This document shows positions 29,397 through 37,719 of a stretch of 64,000 bases of DNA, one piece after another. Made by a program: the position numbers and the translations under genes. Each line of letters opens with the position of its first letter. The stretch's first letter is position 1. Source of the stretch: Trichococcus pasteurii. Its GTDB lineage: Bacteria > Bacillota > Bacilli > Lactobacillales > Aerococcaceae. The notes beneath the pieces are model-generated. The model did no database searches. It was not told the origin of the DNA and was given only the letters and a program-made list of their open reading frames with translations. The DNA lies in contig NZ_FONM01000009.1 of NCBI RefSeq assembly GCF_900112935.1, positions 62,001-126,000 of the forward strand. The letters run 5' to 3'.

Positions 29397-30263
29397 ATGG
29401 AAAAAATTGGTTTTATCGGAACGGGCGTCATGGGCTCATCCATGATCAGACATCTCTTGAATGCAGGTTATGCTGTCCACGTCTATAATCGGACGAAAAG
29501 CAGGGCGGATGCGGTAATCGCTGAAGGCGCGAAATGGTGCGATACGCCTGGCGACGTGACGGCGCAATCAGATATCGTCATCACGATGGTGGGCTATCCG
29601 ACGGACGTTGAAGAAACCTATTTTGGGGAGACTGGAATTTTTTCTGAAGCGGATGACCACCATATCCTTGTTGATATGACGACAAGTACGCCGACTTTGG
29701 CAGAAAAAATATATGCTTTCGGGAAAGAGAGAGGGATCCGGGCGCTGGATGCTCCGGTATCAGGGGGCGACAAGGGTGCTCGAAACGGAACGCTCACGAC
29801 GATGGTCGGCGGAGATGAAGAAGCCTTTGATGCCGCAAAAGAAGTCTTGTCGGTTTTTTCGAGCAAGGTGATGCTGCAAGGTCCAGCCGGCAGCGGCCAG
29901 CACACAAAAATGGCTAACCAGATCATGGTGGCCGGTACGATGACCGGTATGACGGAATTGCTCGTTTATTCGAAGGCGGCGGGATTGGATTTGGAACGCG
30001 TGATCGAACAAGTCGGTTCCGGCAGTGCCGCGAACTGGTCTTTGACGAATTATGCCCCTCGAATCCTGAAAGAAGATTACAGCGCAGGTTTCTTCGTCAA
30101 ACATTTTGTCAAAGACCTGAAGATCGCACTGGATGAAGCGGATAAGATGGGTATTGATTTGCCGGCTACAAGGCAGGCAGCACTGCTGTACGAACAATTA
30201 GCGGGCAAAGGTTTTGCTGATGATGGTACGCAAGCGTTGGTGAAGCTTTGGTGGGGAGAATAA
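29397..30263 (+). CDS. NAD(P)-dependent oxidoreductase, 3-hydroxyisobutyrate dehydrogenase family
   Basis: 288 residues, a beta-hydroxyacid dehydrogenase like YkwC/GarR. The Rossmann motif GFIGTGVMGSSMIRHL is at the N-terminus. The substrate loop DAPVSGGDKGARNGTLT and the catalytic lysine block GSGQHTKMANQI follow, and the C-terminal helical domain ends with FFVKHFVKDLKIALDEA. The true substrate (hydroxyisobutyrate, tartronate semialdehyde or succinic semialdehyde) cannot be read from sequence. ATG 29397 has GGAAGGGGCGG upstream. Single gene. Confidence 0.88.
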   Translation: MEKIGFIGTGVMGSSMIRHLLNAGYAVHVYNRTKSRADAVIAEGAKWCDTPGDVTAQSDIVITMVGYPTDVEETYFGETGIFSEADDHHILVDMTTSTPTLAEKIYAFGKERGIRALDAPVSGGDKGARNGTLTTMVGGDEEAFDAAKEVLSVFSSKVMLQGPAGSGQHTKMANQIMVAGTMTGMTELLVYSKAAGLDLERVIEQVGSGSAANWSLTNYAPRILKEDYSAGFFVKHFVKDLKIALDEADKMGIDLPATRQAALLYEQLAGKGFADDGTQALVKLWWGE

Positions 30264-30458
30264 GCTGAAATTGAGACCTTGAGGCCACCAGATTCCTGGA
30301 AACTCTTAATATGATGCATCGTTTCGGCAGGTTTTCCGCAATCATAGTGGCGCAATACTCAAATATTGTTTTTCTTGCATAAATTACAGTAAATTGATGC
30401 GCACTCAGAAAAAAAATGCTAGAATAAATAAGAAGTTAGTCTTGAAAGGGGAAATATC

Positions 30459-30689
30459 ATGAAACCTTCACAGCTCTCAGCGATCCTTCGTCGCCTAGAA
30501 GTAATGATGGAAGACAATGGTGATGTCGAAATCCGTCGTTTTGAAAAAGAAGGCGTAGAACGTTGCGTCGTTAAATACAATCGCGATACGGAAAGTTTTG
30601 AATTGGAAGAACACGATTCAAACCAAACTTATCAATTTGATGATCTTGATTTAGTTGCCATCGAAATTTACGAATTATTACAAGATTAA
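30459..30689 (+). CDS. YkuJ family protein (DUF1797)
   Basis: 76 residues, a small alpha/beta protein of unknown function common in Firmicutes. Features matching YkuJ are the initial helix QLSAILRRLEVMME, a KYNRDTESFELEE strand pair and the ending DLDLVAIEIYELLQD. GAAAGGGGAAA precedes the ATG. Flanked by its own terminator, so it is likely monocistronic. Confidence 0.82.
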   Translation: MKPSQLSAILRRLEVMMEDNGDVEIRRFEKEGVERCVVKYNRDTESFELEEHDSNQTYQFDDLDLVAIEIYELLQD

Positions 30690-30713
30690 TTCATCCATCC
30701 TTGCATGAACTAA

Positions 30714-30758
30714 GGCAGCGGGAAAATGAGCCGGCTCATTTTTCCGCTGCCTTTTTTT
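30714..30758 (+). terminator. Intrinsic terminator after the YkuJ gene
   Basis: GGCAGCGG-AAAAATGAGCC arm pairs with GGCTCATTTTT-CCGCTGCC, followed by T7. Confidence 0.9.
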
Positions 30759-30878
30759 GTCCTTTTCATTTTTATGGGAATAAAGTGGCAATCATTAAAA
30801 GTTTTTAATTTTTATGTAGAGTAATTCCGCAACTTTCAGTATACTGTGTAATAAGGAAATAATTGAAGAGGTGGAATA

Positions 30879-32168
30879 ATGGCAAACAAGATTTACGTAG
30901 GTTTATTAGGACTAGGAACGATAGGGACTGGCGTTGCCCGCATCATAGGTGGCCACCAAAATAAAATCAATCAAGTCGTCGGACAGGAAGTAATCATCAA
31001 AACGGTTCTGGACCGCGATATTGATAAATGCAAAGCTTTCTTTGGCGAGTCTGTGCATTGCACAGATAATTTTGATGATATTTTGAATGACGAAGAAATT
31101 TCAATCATCGTAGAATTGATCGGATATGTTCCGGCGGCAAAAGATTACATCTCCAAAGCTTTAGCGGCTGGAAAGCATGTCGTTTCAGCGAACAAAGACC
31201 TTGTGGCTTTGCATGGCAAAGAATTGGTCACTCTGGCGAAAGCGAACAAATGCGATTTCTTGTATGAAGCAGCTGTTGCTGGCGGCGTTCCGATCTTGCG
31301 TGCCATCACGGAAAGTTTCGCTTCCGACAATATCCAAAAAGTTATGGGGATCGTGAATGGTACGACCAACTTCATGATGACGAAAATGGACAAAGAAGGC
31401 TATTCTTACGATGAAGCCTTGACATTGGCTCAGGAATTGGGATTTGCCGAGAAAAATCCGACAAGCGATGTCGATGGATTGGATGCAGCACGCAAAATGG
31501 TCATTTTGGCTCGCCTTGCATTCGGAACGAACGATGTGACTTTGGATGATGTAGCAGTGGCGGGTATCCGCAACGTTTCCATCAACGACATCAAGTTGGC
31601 GAATCGTTTAGGCTACAAAATCAAGCTGATCGGTACTGCCGAAAAAATCGACGACAGCGTCAATGTGGAAGTCGGACCGGTATTTGTTCCGGAATCGCAT
31701 CCTTTGGCCAGCGTCAACAATGAAATGAATGCTGTCTTTGTCGCCGGGGAAGCTCTTGGGGAGACGATGTTCTACGGAGCCGGAGCTGGTGAGTTGCCTA
31801 CTGCAACAGCCGTTGTCAGCGATGTGATGAATATCGCTAAGAACATCCTTTTGGGAACAACTGGGAACATCTTTAACGAATATGAGATAGAGACTCGAAT
31901 CGCGAAGCCTGAGCAGGTCATCAATCCTGTATTCATGCGTTTGGAAGTTACTGATCGTGCAGGCCAGTTTTTGGAATTGGCAAAAATCTTTGCCACTGCA
32001 GAAGTCAGCTTTGATAAAATCATCCAAGAGCCATTGGCGAACGGTAAAGCGATCATTGTTATCGTTACGCATCCGATGTCGAAAGCGCAAGAAAATGAAA
32101 TCATCCAGGCGATGGAAGATAATGATGATATGAAATTGAAGGTCCATTTCAAAGTATTGGAACATTGA
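30879..32168 (+). CDS. hom: Homoserine dehydrogenase
   Basis: 429 residues. It reduces aspartate semialdehyde to homoserine. The NAD(P) motif GLLGLGTIGTGVARII is N-terminal, the catalytic region includes AAVAGGVPILRAI and GIVNGTTNFMMTKM, and DVDGLDAARKMVILA binds substrate. A C-terminal ACT domain (from about residue 350) suggests feedback by threonine. ATG 30879 follows AGAGGTGG. thrB lies 82 bases downstream, presumably in one transcript. thrC is absent from this window. Confidence 0.95.
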   Translation: MANKIYVGLLGLGTIGTGVARIIGGHQNKINQVVGQEVIIKTVLDRDIDKCKAFFGESVHCTDNFDDILNDEEISIIVELIGYVPAAKDYISKALAAGKHVVSANKDLVALHGKELVTLAKANKCDFLYEAAVAGGVPILRAITESFASDNIQKVMGIVNGTTNFMMTKMDKEGYSYDEALTLAQELGFAEKNPTSDVDGLDAARKMVILARLAFGTNDVTLDDVAVAGIRNVSINDIKLANRLGYKIKLIGTAEKIDDSVNVEVGPVFVPESHPLASVNNEMNAVFVAGEALGETMFYGAGAGELPTATAVVSDVMNIAKNILLGTTGNIFNEYEIETRIAKPEQVINPVFMRLEVTDRAGQFLELAKIFATAEVSFDKIIQEPLANGKAIIVIVTHPMSKAQENEIIQAMEDNDDMKLKVHFKVLEH

Positions 32169-32250
32169 TCGGACTACTTTCGTATCTCGAATACATTAAA
32201 GATCAAGAAATGATGAACCATCGTTCTTTTGGAAAGGATTGATTAGTAGG

Positions 32251-33120
32251 ATGTTTGATATCCGTGTACCGGCAACTTCCGCCAATTTGGGACCAGGCTT
32301 CGATTCCCTGGGATTGGCCGTATCATTATATTTGACCTTGACTGTAAAAGAAGAGGCCGACGAGTGGGAAATTCTCCATGATTTAGGAGCGGGGATTCCG
32401 ACTGATAAAACGAATCTGATTATTGAGACTGCATTGTCTTTGGCCCCGAATATGGCACCGAGGAAAATCACGATGACGAGTGAAGTGCCTGCCGCCAGAG
32501 GATTGGGCAGCAGTTCGGCTGCCATCGTTGCAGGGATCGAGTTGGCCAATCAATGCGCAGATCTGCAATTGAGCATTGATGATAAAATTCAAATCGCTAC
32601 GCGCATCGAAGGCCATCCCGATAATGTGACGCCTGCAATCACAGGGGATTTTACGGTCGGGACCGTCCTGGATTCCAAAGTGTATTGGACGAAGGCGAGT
32701 TTCCCAGAGGTTGCCTTGGTAGTGACGATTCCGGAAAAGGAATTGCTGACGAAGGAGAGCAGGGCCGTTTTGCCGGACTCGCTTCCGTTCAAGGAAGCTG
32801 TCAAAGGCAGCAGCATCTCGAATATGCTAGTGGCGGCTGTTTTTTCGGGTGACATCGAAAAAGCGGGCGCATTGATGGAGCAGGATGTCTTCCATGAGCC
32901 TTATCGGGGCACGTTGGTTCCTGAGTTGAGCCAAGTCCGGGAATTGGGACATGAGATGGGCGCGTACGGTACTTACCTGAGTGGTGCCGGCACGACGATC
33001 CTCACGATGATCCATCCTGAAAAGGCAGAGGCGTTCGTTGCCGCGGCCAAAGCCGCTGTAAAAGACAGTGAAGTCAAGCTGCTGCATGTTGAAAAAAATG
33101 GTGTGCAAGTAATCAAATGA
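32251..33120 (+). CDS. thrB: Homoserine kinase
   Basis: 289 residues, a GHMP kinase that phosphorylates homoserine for threonine synthesis. Motif 1 is VPATSANLGPGFDSLG, motif 2 is PAARGLGSSSAAIVAG, and the late motif reads GTYLSGAGTTILTM. ATG 32251 is 12 bases after GGAAAGGA; TTG 32239 would add four residues and is less likely. Downstream of hom, with a terminator after the stop. Confidence 0.94.
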   Translation: MFDIRVPATSANLGPGFDSLGLAVSLYLTLTVKEEADEWEILHDLGAGIPTDKTNLIIETALSLAPNMAPRKITMTSEVPAARGLGSSSAAIVAGIELANQCADLQLSIDDKIQIATRIEGHPDNVTPAITGDFTVGTVLDSKVYWTKASFPEVALVVTIPEKELLTKESRAVLPDSLPFKEAVKGSSISNMLVAAVFSGDIEKAGALMEQDVFHEPYRGTLVPELSQVRELGHEMGAYGTYLSGAGTTILTMIHPEKAEAFVAAAKAAVKDSEVKLLHVEKNGVQVIK

Positions 33121-33127
33121 TAGTGGG

Positions 33128-33153
33128 CCCGAGGAGAAATCCTTGGGTTTTTT
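33128..33153 (+). terminator. Intrinsic terminator after thrB
   Basis: CCCGAGGA-gaaa-TCCTTGGG with one G-T pair, followed by T6. Confidence 0.8.
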
Positions 33154-33154
33154 G

Positions 33155-33620
33155 TTTTTAGCTGGGTGCCCGCAGGGGGTTCCGCTTAGTGCTCTCAAGC
33201 TGCCGAGGGCATAGCGCACAATAGCGCCATATCAAACGTGTTCTGAATCCCAGAAATCTGTGCCTAAGCTGACTACCACACACGGACAAAAAGCGTCCGT
33301 TTAGTGTTAGTCCTCTTAGTGCTCGATTTCTACCCGGGGTTTGTCATGGCTCTTGCGATTTCAATCGCATAATGTGTCGCATCATTTTATTAGTTAAACA
33401 GCTCGCAGTGTGGCCCTCTGATGTCGCACTGTGACATCAGAGTACTTGGGCGCTTGCGACCACAGTGCTACCCCACACTCTCCCGCATAGCATCGCGCCT
33501 TCTTAAACGCGCTCTGATTCGCAGACACCACTTCCGTTTCGCAAGCGGCTGTCGTCCACAAAAGAGGTGAACGTCATCCGCTTGCTCCAACGTCCGGATG
33601 TCTAACCGCGAATCATCGCG
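33155..33620. repeat. Hairpin-dense noncoding region (related to repeat copy A)
   Basis: About 465 bases with no credible gene. Position 33341-33368 matches 1714-1741 of copy A with one mismatch. Perfect hairpins: ACGGAC/GTCCGT (33282-33300); GCGATT-tc-AATCGC (33355-33368); a 10-base stem CTCTGATGTC/GACATCAGAG (33416-33442) nested in an outer GCAGTGTGG/CCACAGTGC stem; CATCCG/CGGATG; and CGCG-aatcat-CGCG. CTTAGTGCTC occurs twice (about 33184 and 33314). It may be decayed repeat copies or a structured RNA; no known RNA family was recognised. Confidence 0.5.
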
Positions 33621-33623
33621 CTC

Positions 33624-33673
33624 TTGTATTTTTTGGTTTATGCTTTATAATGTTACTGGAATGGGGTTATAAT
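33624..33673 (+). promoter_or_regulatory. yqeG: Promoter(s) of the yqeG operon
   Basis: TTGTAT (33624-33629), a 16-base spacer, TATAAT (33646-33651). A second TATAAT is at 33668-33673. Downstream, 33692-33707 contains GAGGCTGGGTCAAAAC, a phrase resembling the GAGGCTGGGACAAAA motif I recall as common in Firmicutes intergenic regions. The rest up to 33859 shows nothing else. Confidence 0.55.
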
Positions 33674-33859
33674 ATACAATTGGATAGTAGTGAGGCTGGG
33701 TCAAAACTTTTTTGCGGGGTACAGGATGCTTGTTTCGGATTGAGTGCCGTGCAGTTTTTCGGTTTTGGGGCGCGACTTGGGGGATTTCTCTCGGGTTCTG
33801 CTTGAAAAGTGACGTTGTTGCTTTTTCCCGTCCTCTTATTTTTTTGATGAGGAGACATT

Positions 33860-34387
33860 ATGTTAAATAAATTCAAACCGACATGGATGGTTGAGTCCAT
33901 CTATCACATTACTCCGGAACAACTTGAAAAGAACAACATCAAAGGTGTCCTGACCGATCTGGACAATACCTTGATCGCCTGGAATAATCCGGAAGGGACA
34001 CAGGAATTGAAAGATTGGATCGCCTTGATGAAAGAAAATGCGGTACCTGTGGTCATCATTTCCAACAATAGTGATAAACGCATCAAGATAATCGCGGATA
34101 AGCTGCAATTGGCTTATGTGCCAAGGTCGATGAAGCCTTCCCGCCGTGGGTACATCAAGGCGGCTGAACAGCTTCAGCTTCCGTTGGATCAATGCCTGAT
34201 GGTTGGCGATCAGTTGCTTACGGATGTTTTTGGCGCGAATCGAGCGGGAGTCAAGAGTGTGTGGGTAATGCCGATCATCAATTCGGACGGATGGAATACG
34301 CGCATAAACAGATTCTTTGAAAGAAAGCTGCTGAAACGTTTGTTAAAAAATGATCCAGGAATGATATGGAGGAAATCACTTGACTAA
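33860..34387 (+). CDS. yqeG: YqeG family HAD IIIA-type phosphatase
   Basis: 175 residues. HAD motif I is DLDNTLIAW, motif II is the VIISNNS strand, and the last motif is MVGDQLLTDVFGANRAG. The family resembles phosphatidylglycerophosphatase-type HAD enzymes; in Firmicutes its function is not settled. ATG 33860 follows GATGAGGAGAC. It overlaps yqeH by 8 bases and heads an eight-gene operon devoted to ribosome maturation, NAD synthesis and RNA modification. Confidence 0.9.
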   Translation: MLNKFKPTWMVESIYHITPEQLEKNNIKGVLTDLDNTLIAWNNPEGTQELKDWIALMKENAVPVVIISNNSDKRIKIIADKLQLAYVPRSMKPSRRGYIKAAEQLQLPLDQCLMVGDQLLTDVFGANRAGVKSVWVMPIINSDGWNTRINRFFERKLLKRLLKNDPGMIWRKSLD

Positions 34388-35507
34388 AGAAGAATTAACA
34401 GAAGATCTCTATTGCATCGGTTGTGGGGCGAAAATCCAGACCGAGGATCCGACCGAACGAGGTTATACCCCGGCGGCCGCTCTGCAAAAGGGATTGGAGT
34501 CCGGGCAATTATACTGCCAACGTTGTTTCAGATTGCGCCACTATAATCAGATGGAAAAAGTGTCCGTCACGGATGATGAATTTTTGGCGATGCTGAACAC
34601 CATCTCGATGGAGGATGCTTTGATCGTCAACGTCATCGATTTGTTTGACGTATACGGCAGCATGATCCCCGGCTTGCATCGCTTTGCGGGCAAAAATAAA
34701 GTGTTGGTGGTCGGAAATAAAGTGGATGTTTTGCCGAAGTCGGTCAAATTGTCCCGTGTGAAGCAATGGTTGACGGAGCAAGTGCAGTCTGTAGGCTTGC
34801 GTCCGGTTGACGTCGTGCTGGTAAGCGGCAAGAAAGCGACGTCCATCGATGAACTGTTGGAAACCATCGAGGAGCTGCGGGATGGCAAAGATGTTTATGT
34901 CGTAGGGGTTACGAACGTAGGTAAATCCACTGTCATGAACCAGATCATCCGGGCCGCTACTGGCAACAAGGAAGATGTCATCACGACTTCCCAATTCCCG
35001 GGCACCACTTTGGATCAGATCCGTATTCCGTTGGACGATGGGCATTTCCTCATCGATACGCCGGGAATCATCCATCACCATCAAATGGCGCATGTCCTGA
35101 GCCCGAAAGAATTGAAGCTCGTAGCGCCGCAACACGAAATCAAACCGATCACTTATCAGTTGAACCCGGAACAGACGCTGTTCTTGGGCGGGGCATCGCG
35201 TTTTGATTTCATCAGTGGGGAAAAATCGTCCTTCACTTGCTATTTCGCAAATGACTTGAAAATTCACCGCACCAAATTGGAAAAAGCGGATGAATTCTAT
35301 GAAAAACATCTGGGTGGCTTGCTGCAACCGCCGTCTGCGGAAGACGCGGAAAATTTCCCGCCGTTGGTCAGACGTGAATTCAATGTCAAAGTACCGTCTG
35401 ATATCGTATTTTCCGGATTGGGATGGATCACTGTCCGCAAACCAGGCAAAGTCGCAGCATGGGTACCGCAAGGCGTAGATGCAGTAATGCGCAAACCGAT
35501 CATTTAA
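34380..35507 (+). CDS. yqeH: Ribosome biogenesis GTPase YqeH
   Basis: 375 residues, a circularly permuted GTPase required for 30S assembly. The N-terminal zinc finger CIGCG...CQRC precedes G4 (NKVDVL), then G1 (GVTNVGKSTVMN) and G3 (DTPGI), the permuted order. The C-terminal RNA-interacting domain follows. The start is TTG 34380, 3 bases after a GGAGGAAATCAC site, overlapping the yqeG stop. Confidence 0.95.
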   Translation: MTKEELTEDLYCIGCGAKIQTEDPTERGYTPAAALQKGLESGQLYCQRCFRLRHYNQMEKVSVTDDEFLAMLNTISMEDALIVNVIDLFDVYGSMIPGLHRFAGKNKVLVVGNKVDVLPKSVKLSRVKQWLTEQVQSVGLRPVDVVLVSGKKATSIDELLETIEELRDGKDVYVVGVTNVGKSTVMNQIIRAATGNKEDVITTSQFPGTTLDQIRIPLDDGHFLIDTPGIIHHHQMAHVLSPKELKLVAPQHEIKPITYQLNPEQTLFLGGASRFDFISGEKSSFTCYFANDLKIHRTKLEKADEFYEKHLGGLLQPPSAEDAENFPPLVRREFNVKVPSDIVFSGLGWITVRKPGKVAAWVPQGVDAVMRKPII

Positions 35508-35509
35508 GT

Positions 35510-35697
35510 AGAAAAGCGGTACAAGCCCGCTCTGCCTCGAAAGAAATTTAGGAAATCTGCCCCTGAATGAGCATCGTAGAGCGCAATGGGTCAGATTTAT
35601 CTAATTTCCGAGAGGCAGGCTTGGATCGCTAGCCATCATATGAGGTGCAGAATTACTTTGGGAATAAATAAAACACCAACGGTGATGCACTTTTGAA
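35510..35697 (-). repeat. Dispersed hairpin-rich repeat, copy C (opposite orientation)
   Basis: Between yqeH and yhbY. Read on the minus strand it begins AAAAGTGCATCACC (as copy B does at 20845), contains ATTGCGCTCTACGATGCTCA and GATTTCCTAAA as in copies A and B, and ends with AGCGG-gcttgta-CCGCT followed by TTTTCT. On either strand 35532-35618 folds back: CTGCCTC pairs with GAGGCAG, and the arms continue imperfectly inward (AAATT/AATTT, ATCTG/CAGAT). It is transcribed as part of the yqeG operon if the operon is continuous. Confidence 0.68.
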
Positions 35698-35737
35698 AAA
35701 AATATATTTTCTTAGAATAATAAGACTGAGGTGTCAA

Positions 35738-36049
35738 ATGGAATTAAGAGGCAAACAAAAACAATATTTGAAAAAAGAAGCGCACCATATGAATCCGCTC
35801 TTCCAAGTTGGTAAAGGTGGATTGAACGAAGAGATGCTTTACCAAATCGGGGAAGCATTGGAAAAAAGGGAACTGCTGAAGATCGCTCTTCTGCAGAACA
35901 CGGATGAGGAAACGGAAGATGTCGCTGCAACGATCGAAGAAAAACTGCAAGCGATCGTCGTCCAACAGATCGGCCGCACGCTGGTGTTGTTCAAACCGTC
36001 CTCTAAAGAAAAGAACCGTCGTTATTCGACTGTCGTTGAAAAAATCTAA
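35738..36049 (+). CDS. yhbY: Ribosome assembly RNA-binding protein YhbY
   Basis: 103 residues, CRM domain. The family start MELRGKQKQYLKKEAHHMNP and the GxxG-type loop QVGKGGLNEE match YhbY, which associates with pre-50S particles. ATG 35738 follows ACTGAGGTG. In B. subtilis aroE stands between yqeH and yhbY; here that position holds repeat copy C. Confidence 0.92.
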   Translation: MELRGKQKQYLKKEAHHMNPLFQVGKGGLNEEMLYQIGEALEKRELLKIALLQNTDEETEDVAATIEEKLQAIVVQQIGRTLVLFKPSSKEKNRRYSTVVEKI

Positions 36050-36087
36050 AGGCAGGCCAATCCATATTTTATTGAGGTGAGAAAAAA

Positions 36088-36753
36088 TTGATCACAACTT
36101 TAAATTTGATCGGACAAACGGATTATATGATTATAGAAGAAACAGAGGTCGAGACGCAGATCGCATTCCAGGACCGGAAACGCATCGGCATCATGGGCGG
36201 GACCTTCAGTCCGCCGCATTTAGGCCATCTGATCGTCGCGCAGCAGGTTGGGGAACAACTCGGCTTGGATAAGATATATTTCATGCCCGATGCCGAACCT
36301 CCTCATATCGATGAAAAAGAGTCGATTTCGGCGAAGCATCGCGAGACGATGGTGCGGCTGTCCATTTCGGGCAATCCGTTGTTCGATATCGAAACCATCG
36401 AGTTGGCGCGGGGCGGCAAAAGCTTTACGATCGATACGATGAAATTATTGACGGCCATGCATCCGGATACCGATTATTATTTCATCATCGGCGGGGACAT
36501 GGTTGAATACTTGCCGAAGTGGAAAAACATCGATGAATTGGTGCAACTTGTGCAGTTCGTAGGCGTCGCCAGGCCAGGATACGGAAGGGAAAGCATCTAT
36601 CCGATCATCTGGGTCGATGCGCCGTTGATCGACATCAGCTCGACTGAAATCCGCAAGATGGTCAAAACCGGCCGCTCAATCCGTTATTTGGTTAAAGAGG
36701 ATGTCAAAGATTACATTTTGAAAGAAGGACTCTATCTCGATGACGAAGACTGA
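36088..36753 (+). CDS. nadD: Nicotinate-nucleotide adenylyltransferase
   Basis: 221 residues. It makes deamido-NAD from nicotinate mononucleotide and ATP. The nucleotidyltransferase motif GGTFSPPHLGHL (first His pair), the phosphate loop ISSTEIRKMVK and the GGDMVEYLPKW segment are intact. TTG 36088 follows TGAGGTGAG and gives a 33-residue extension before the catalytic domain, an extension I recall from other Lactobacillales NadD proteins. It overlaps yqeK by 14 bases. Confidence 0.94.
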   Translation: MITTLNLIGQTDYMIIEETEVETQIAFQDRKRIGIMGGTFSPPHLGHLIVAQQVGEQLGLDKIYFMPDAEPPHIDEKESISAKHRETMVRLSISGNPLFDIETIELARGGKSFTIDTMKLLTAMHPDTDYYFIIGGDMVEYLPKWKNIDELVQLVQFVGVARPGYGRESIYPIIWVDAPLIDISSTEIRKMVKTGRSIRYLVKEDVKDYILKEGLYLDDED

Positions 36754-37354
36754 TCTTGCATACACAGGAAGCTATACAGATTGGACGCGGAAAGCGATTT
36801 TGGCGGAAGTGGAAAAACAGATGAAGCCATCGCGGTTCCAACATGTGCTGCGGGTTGAAGCCTGTTCCATCGAATTGGCGGAAAAATATGGTGCATCCGT
36901 GGAAGCGTGCTCGTTGGCCGCTCTCCTACACGACTTTTCCAAAGAGCATGATGCAAAAATCATGAAGGAAATCGTCCTGTCCCAAGGGATGGACAGTGAA
37001 ATGACCGGTTACGGCAGCGAAATCATGCATGGGCCTGTCGGCGCTTATTATGCGGAAACGGTATTCGGGATCACGGATGAGGCTATCCTTGACGCGATCC
37101 GCCAGCATACAATCGGCGGCGAGACGATGAGCCTGATCGGGAAAGTCCTGTTCATAGCCGATTACATCGAATCAGGCCGCACGTTCAAGGGTGTTGATGA
37201 AGCCAGAAGACTGGCGGGAATCAGCCTGGATGAGGCAGCTTATTTTAAAATAGAAAAAACAATCATCCATCTGGTGAAGAAAGAACTGCCGATTTATCCC
37301 GGCACGATCTATGTCTACAACAGTTGGATCCAAAGAAAAGTGGGGAAATCATAA
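36740..37354 (+). CDS. yqeK: HD-domain hydrolase YqeK (symmetrical Ap4A hydrolase)
   Basis: 204 residues. HD superfamily; YqeK homologues hydrolyse diadenosine tetraphosphate to two ADP. The metal ligands are in FQHVLRVEA, LLHDFSKEH, the MHGPVGAYYAE histidine and the IRQHTIGG histidine, followed by FIADYIESGR. The start is inside nadD and the stop shares one base with rsfS (TAATG), so it is translationally coupled on both sides. Confidence 0.92.
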   Translation: MTKTDLAYTGSYTDWTRKAILAEVEKQMKPSRFQHVLRVEACSIELAEKYGASVEACSLAALLHDFSKEHDAKIMKEIVLSQGMDSEMTGYGSEIMHGPVGAYYAETVFGITDEAILDAIRQHTIGGETMSLIGKVLFIADYIESGRTFKGVDEARRLAGISLDEAAYFKIEKTIIHLVKKELPIYPGTIYVYNSWIQRKVGKS

Positions 37355-37719
37355 TGAAATTAACAAGTGAAGAATTATTGGAAGTAGTGGTTAAAGCTGC
37401 AGATGACAAATTGGCTCAGGATATCATGGCATTGGATGTACGCGGGTTGACATCGATCGGTGATTACTTTGTCGTCATGAACGGCCGTAATGAAAAGCAA
37501 GTCGCTGCAATCGTTGAAGCGATCGTGGAGAACGTGCACAAAAACAAAGGCGAAATCAAAAACGTTGAAGGCAAAGATTCAGGCAAGTGGACATTGATCG
37601 ATCTGAACGACGTCATCGTGCATGTATTCAACCATGAGGAACGCGGCTATTACAACATCGAAAAATTATGGAGCGATGCGCCTATGGTCGACATCTCAGG
37701 GATGGTCACTGAGCAATGA
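37354..37719 (+). CDS. rsfS: Ribosome silencing factor RsfS
   Basis: 121 residues. RsfS binds L14 and prevents 30S-50S joining under low nutrients. The family core DIMALDVRGLTSIGDYFVVMNGRN and the DSGKWTLIDLNDVIVHVFNHEERGYYNIEKLW block are clear. ATG 37354 is preferred over 37324; TGGGGAAAT lies upstream. The stop overlaps the next ATG (ATGA). Confidence 0.95.
   Translation: MKLTSEELLEVVVKAADDKLAQDIMALDVRGLTSIGDYFVVMNGRNEKQVAAIVEAIVENVHKNKGEIKNVEGKDSGKWTLIDLNDVIVHVFNHEERGYYNIEKLWSDAPMVDISGMVTEQ

Noticed and set aside
33185-33324. CTTAGTGCTC direct repeats as half of a CIRCE (HrcA) site
   Set aside because: CIRCE needs TTAGCACTC and GAGTGCTAA inverted nine bases apart; here the copies are direct and 130 bases apart.
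34509-35471. 320-residue open frame on the minus strand
   Set aside because: Lies entirely opposite yqeH, whose zinc finger and GTPase motifs are intact; the antisense product resembles no family.
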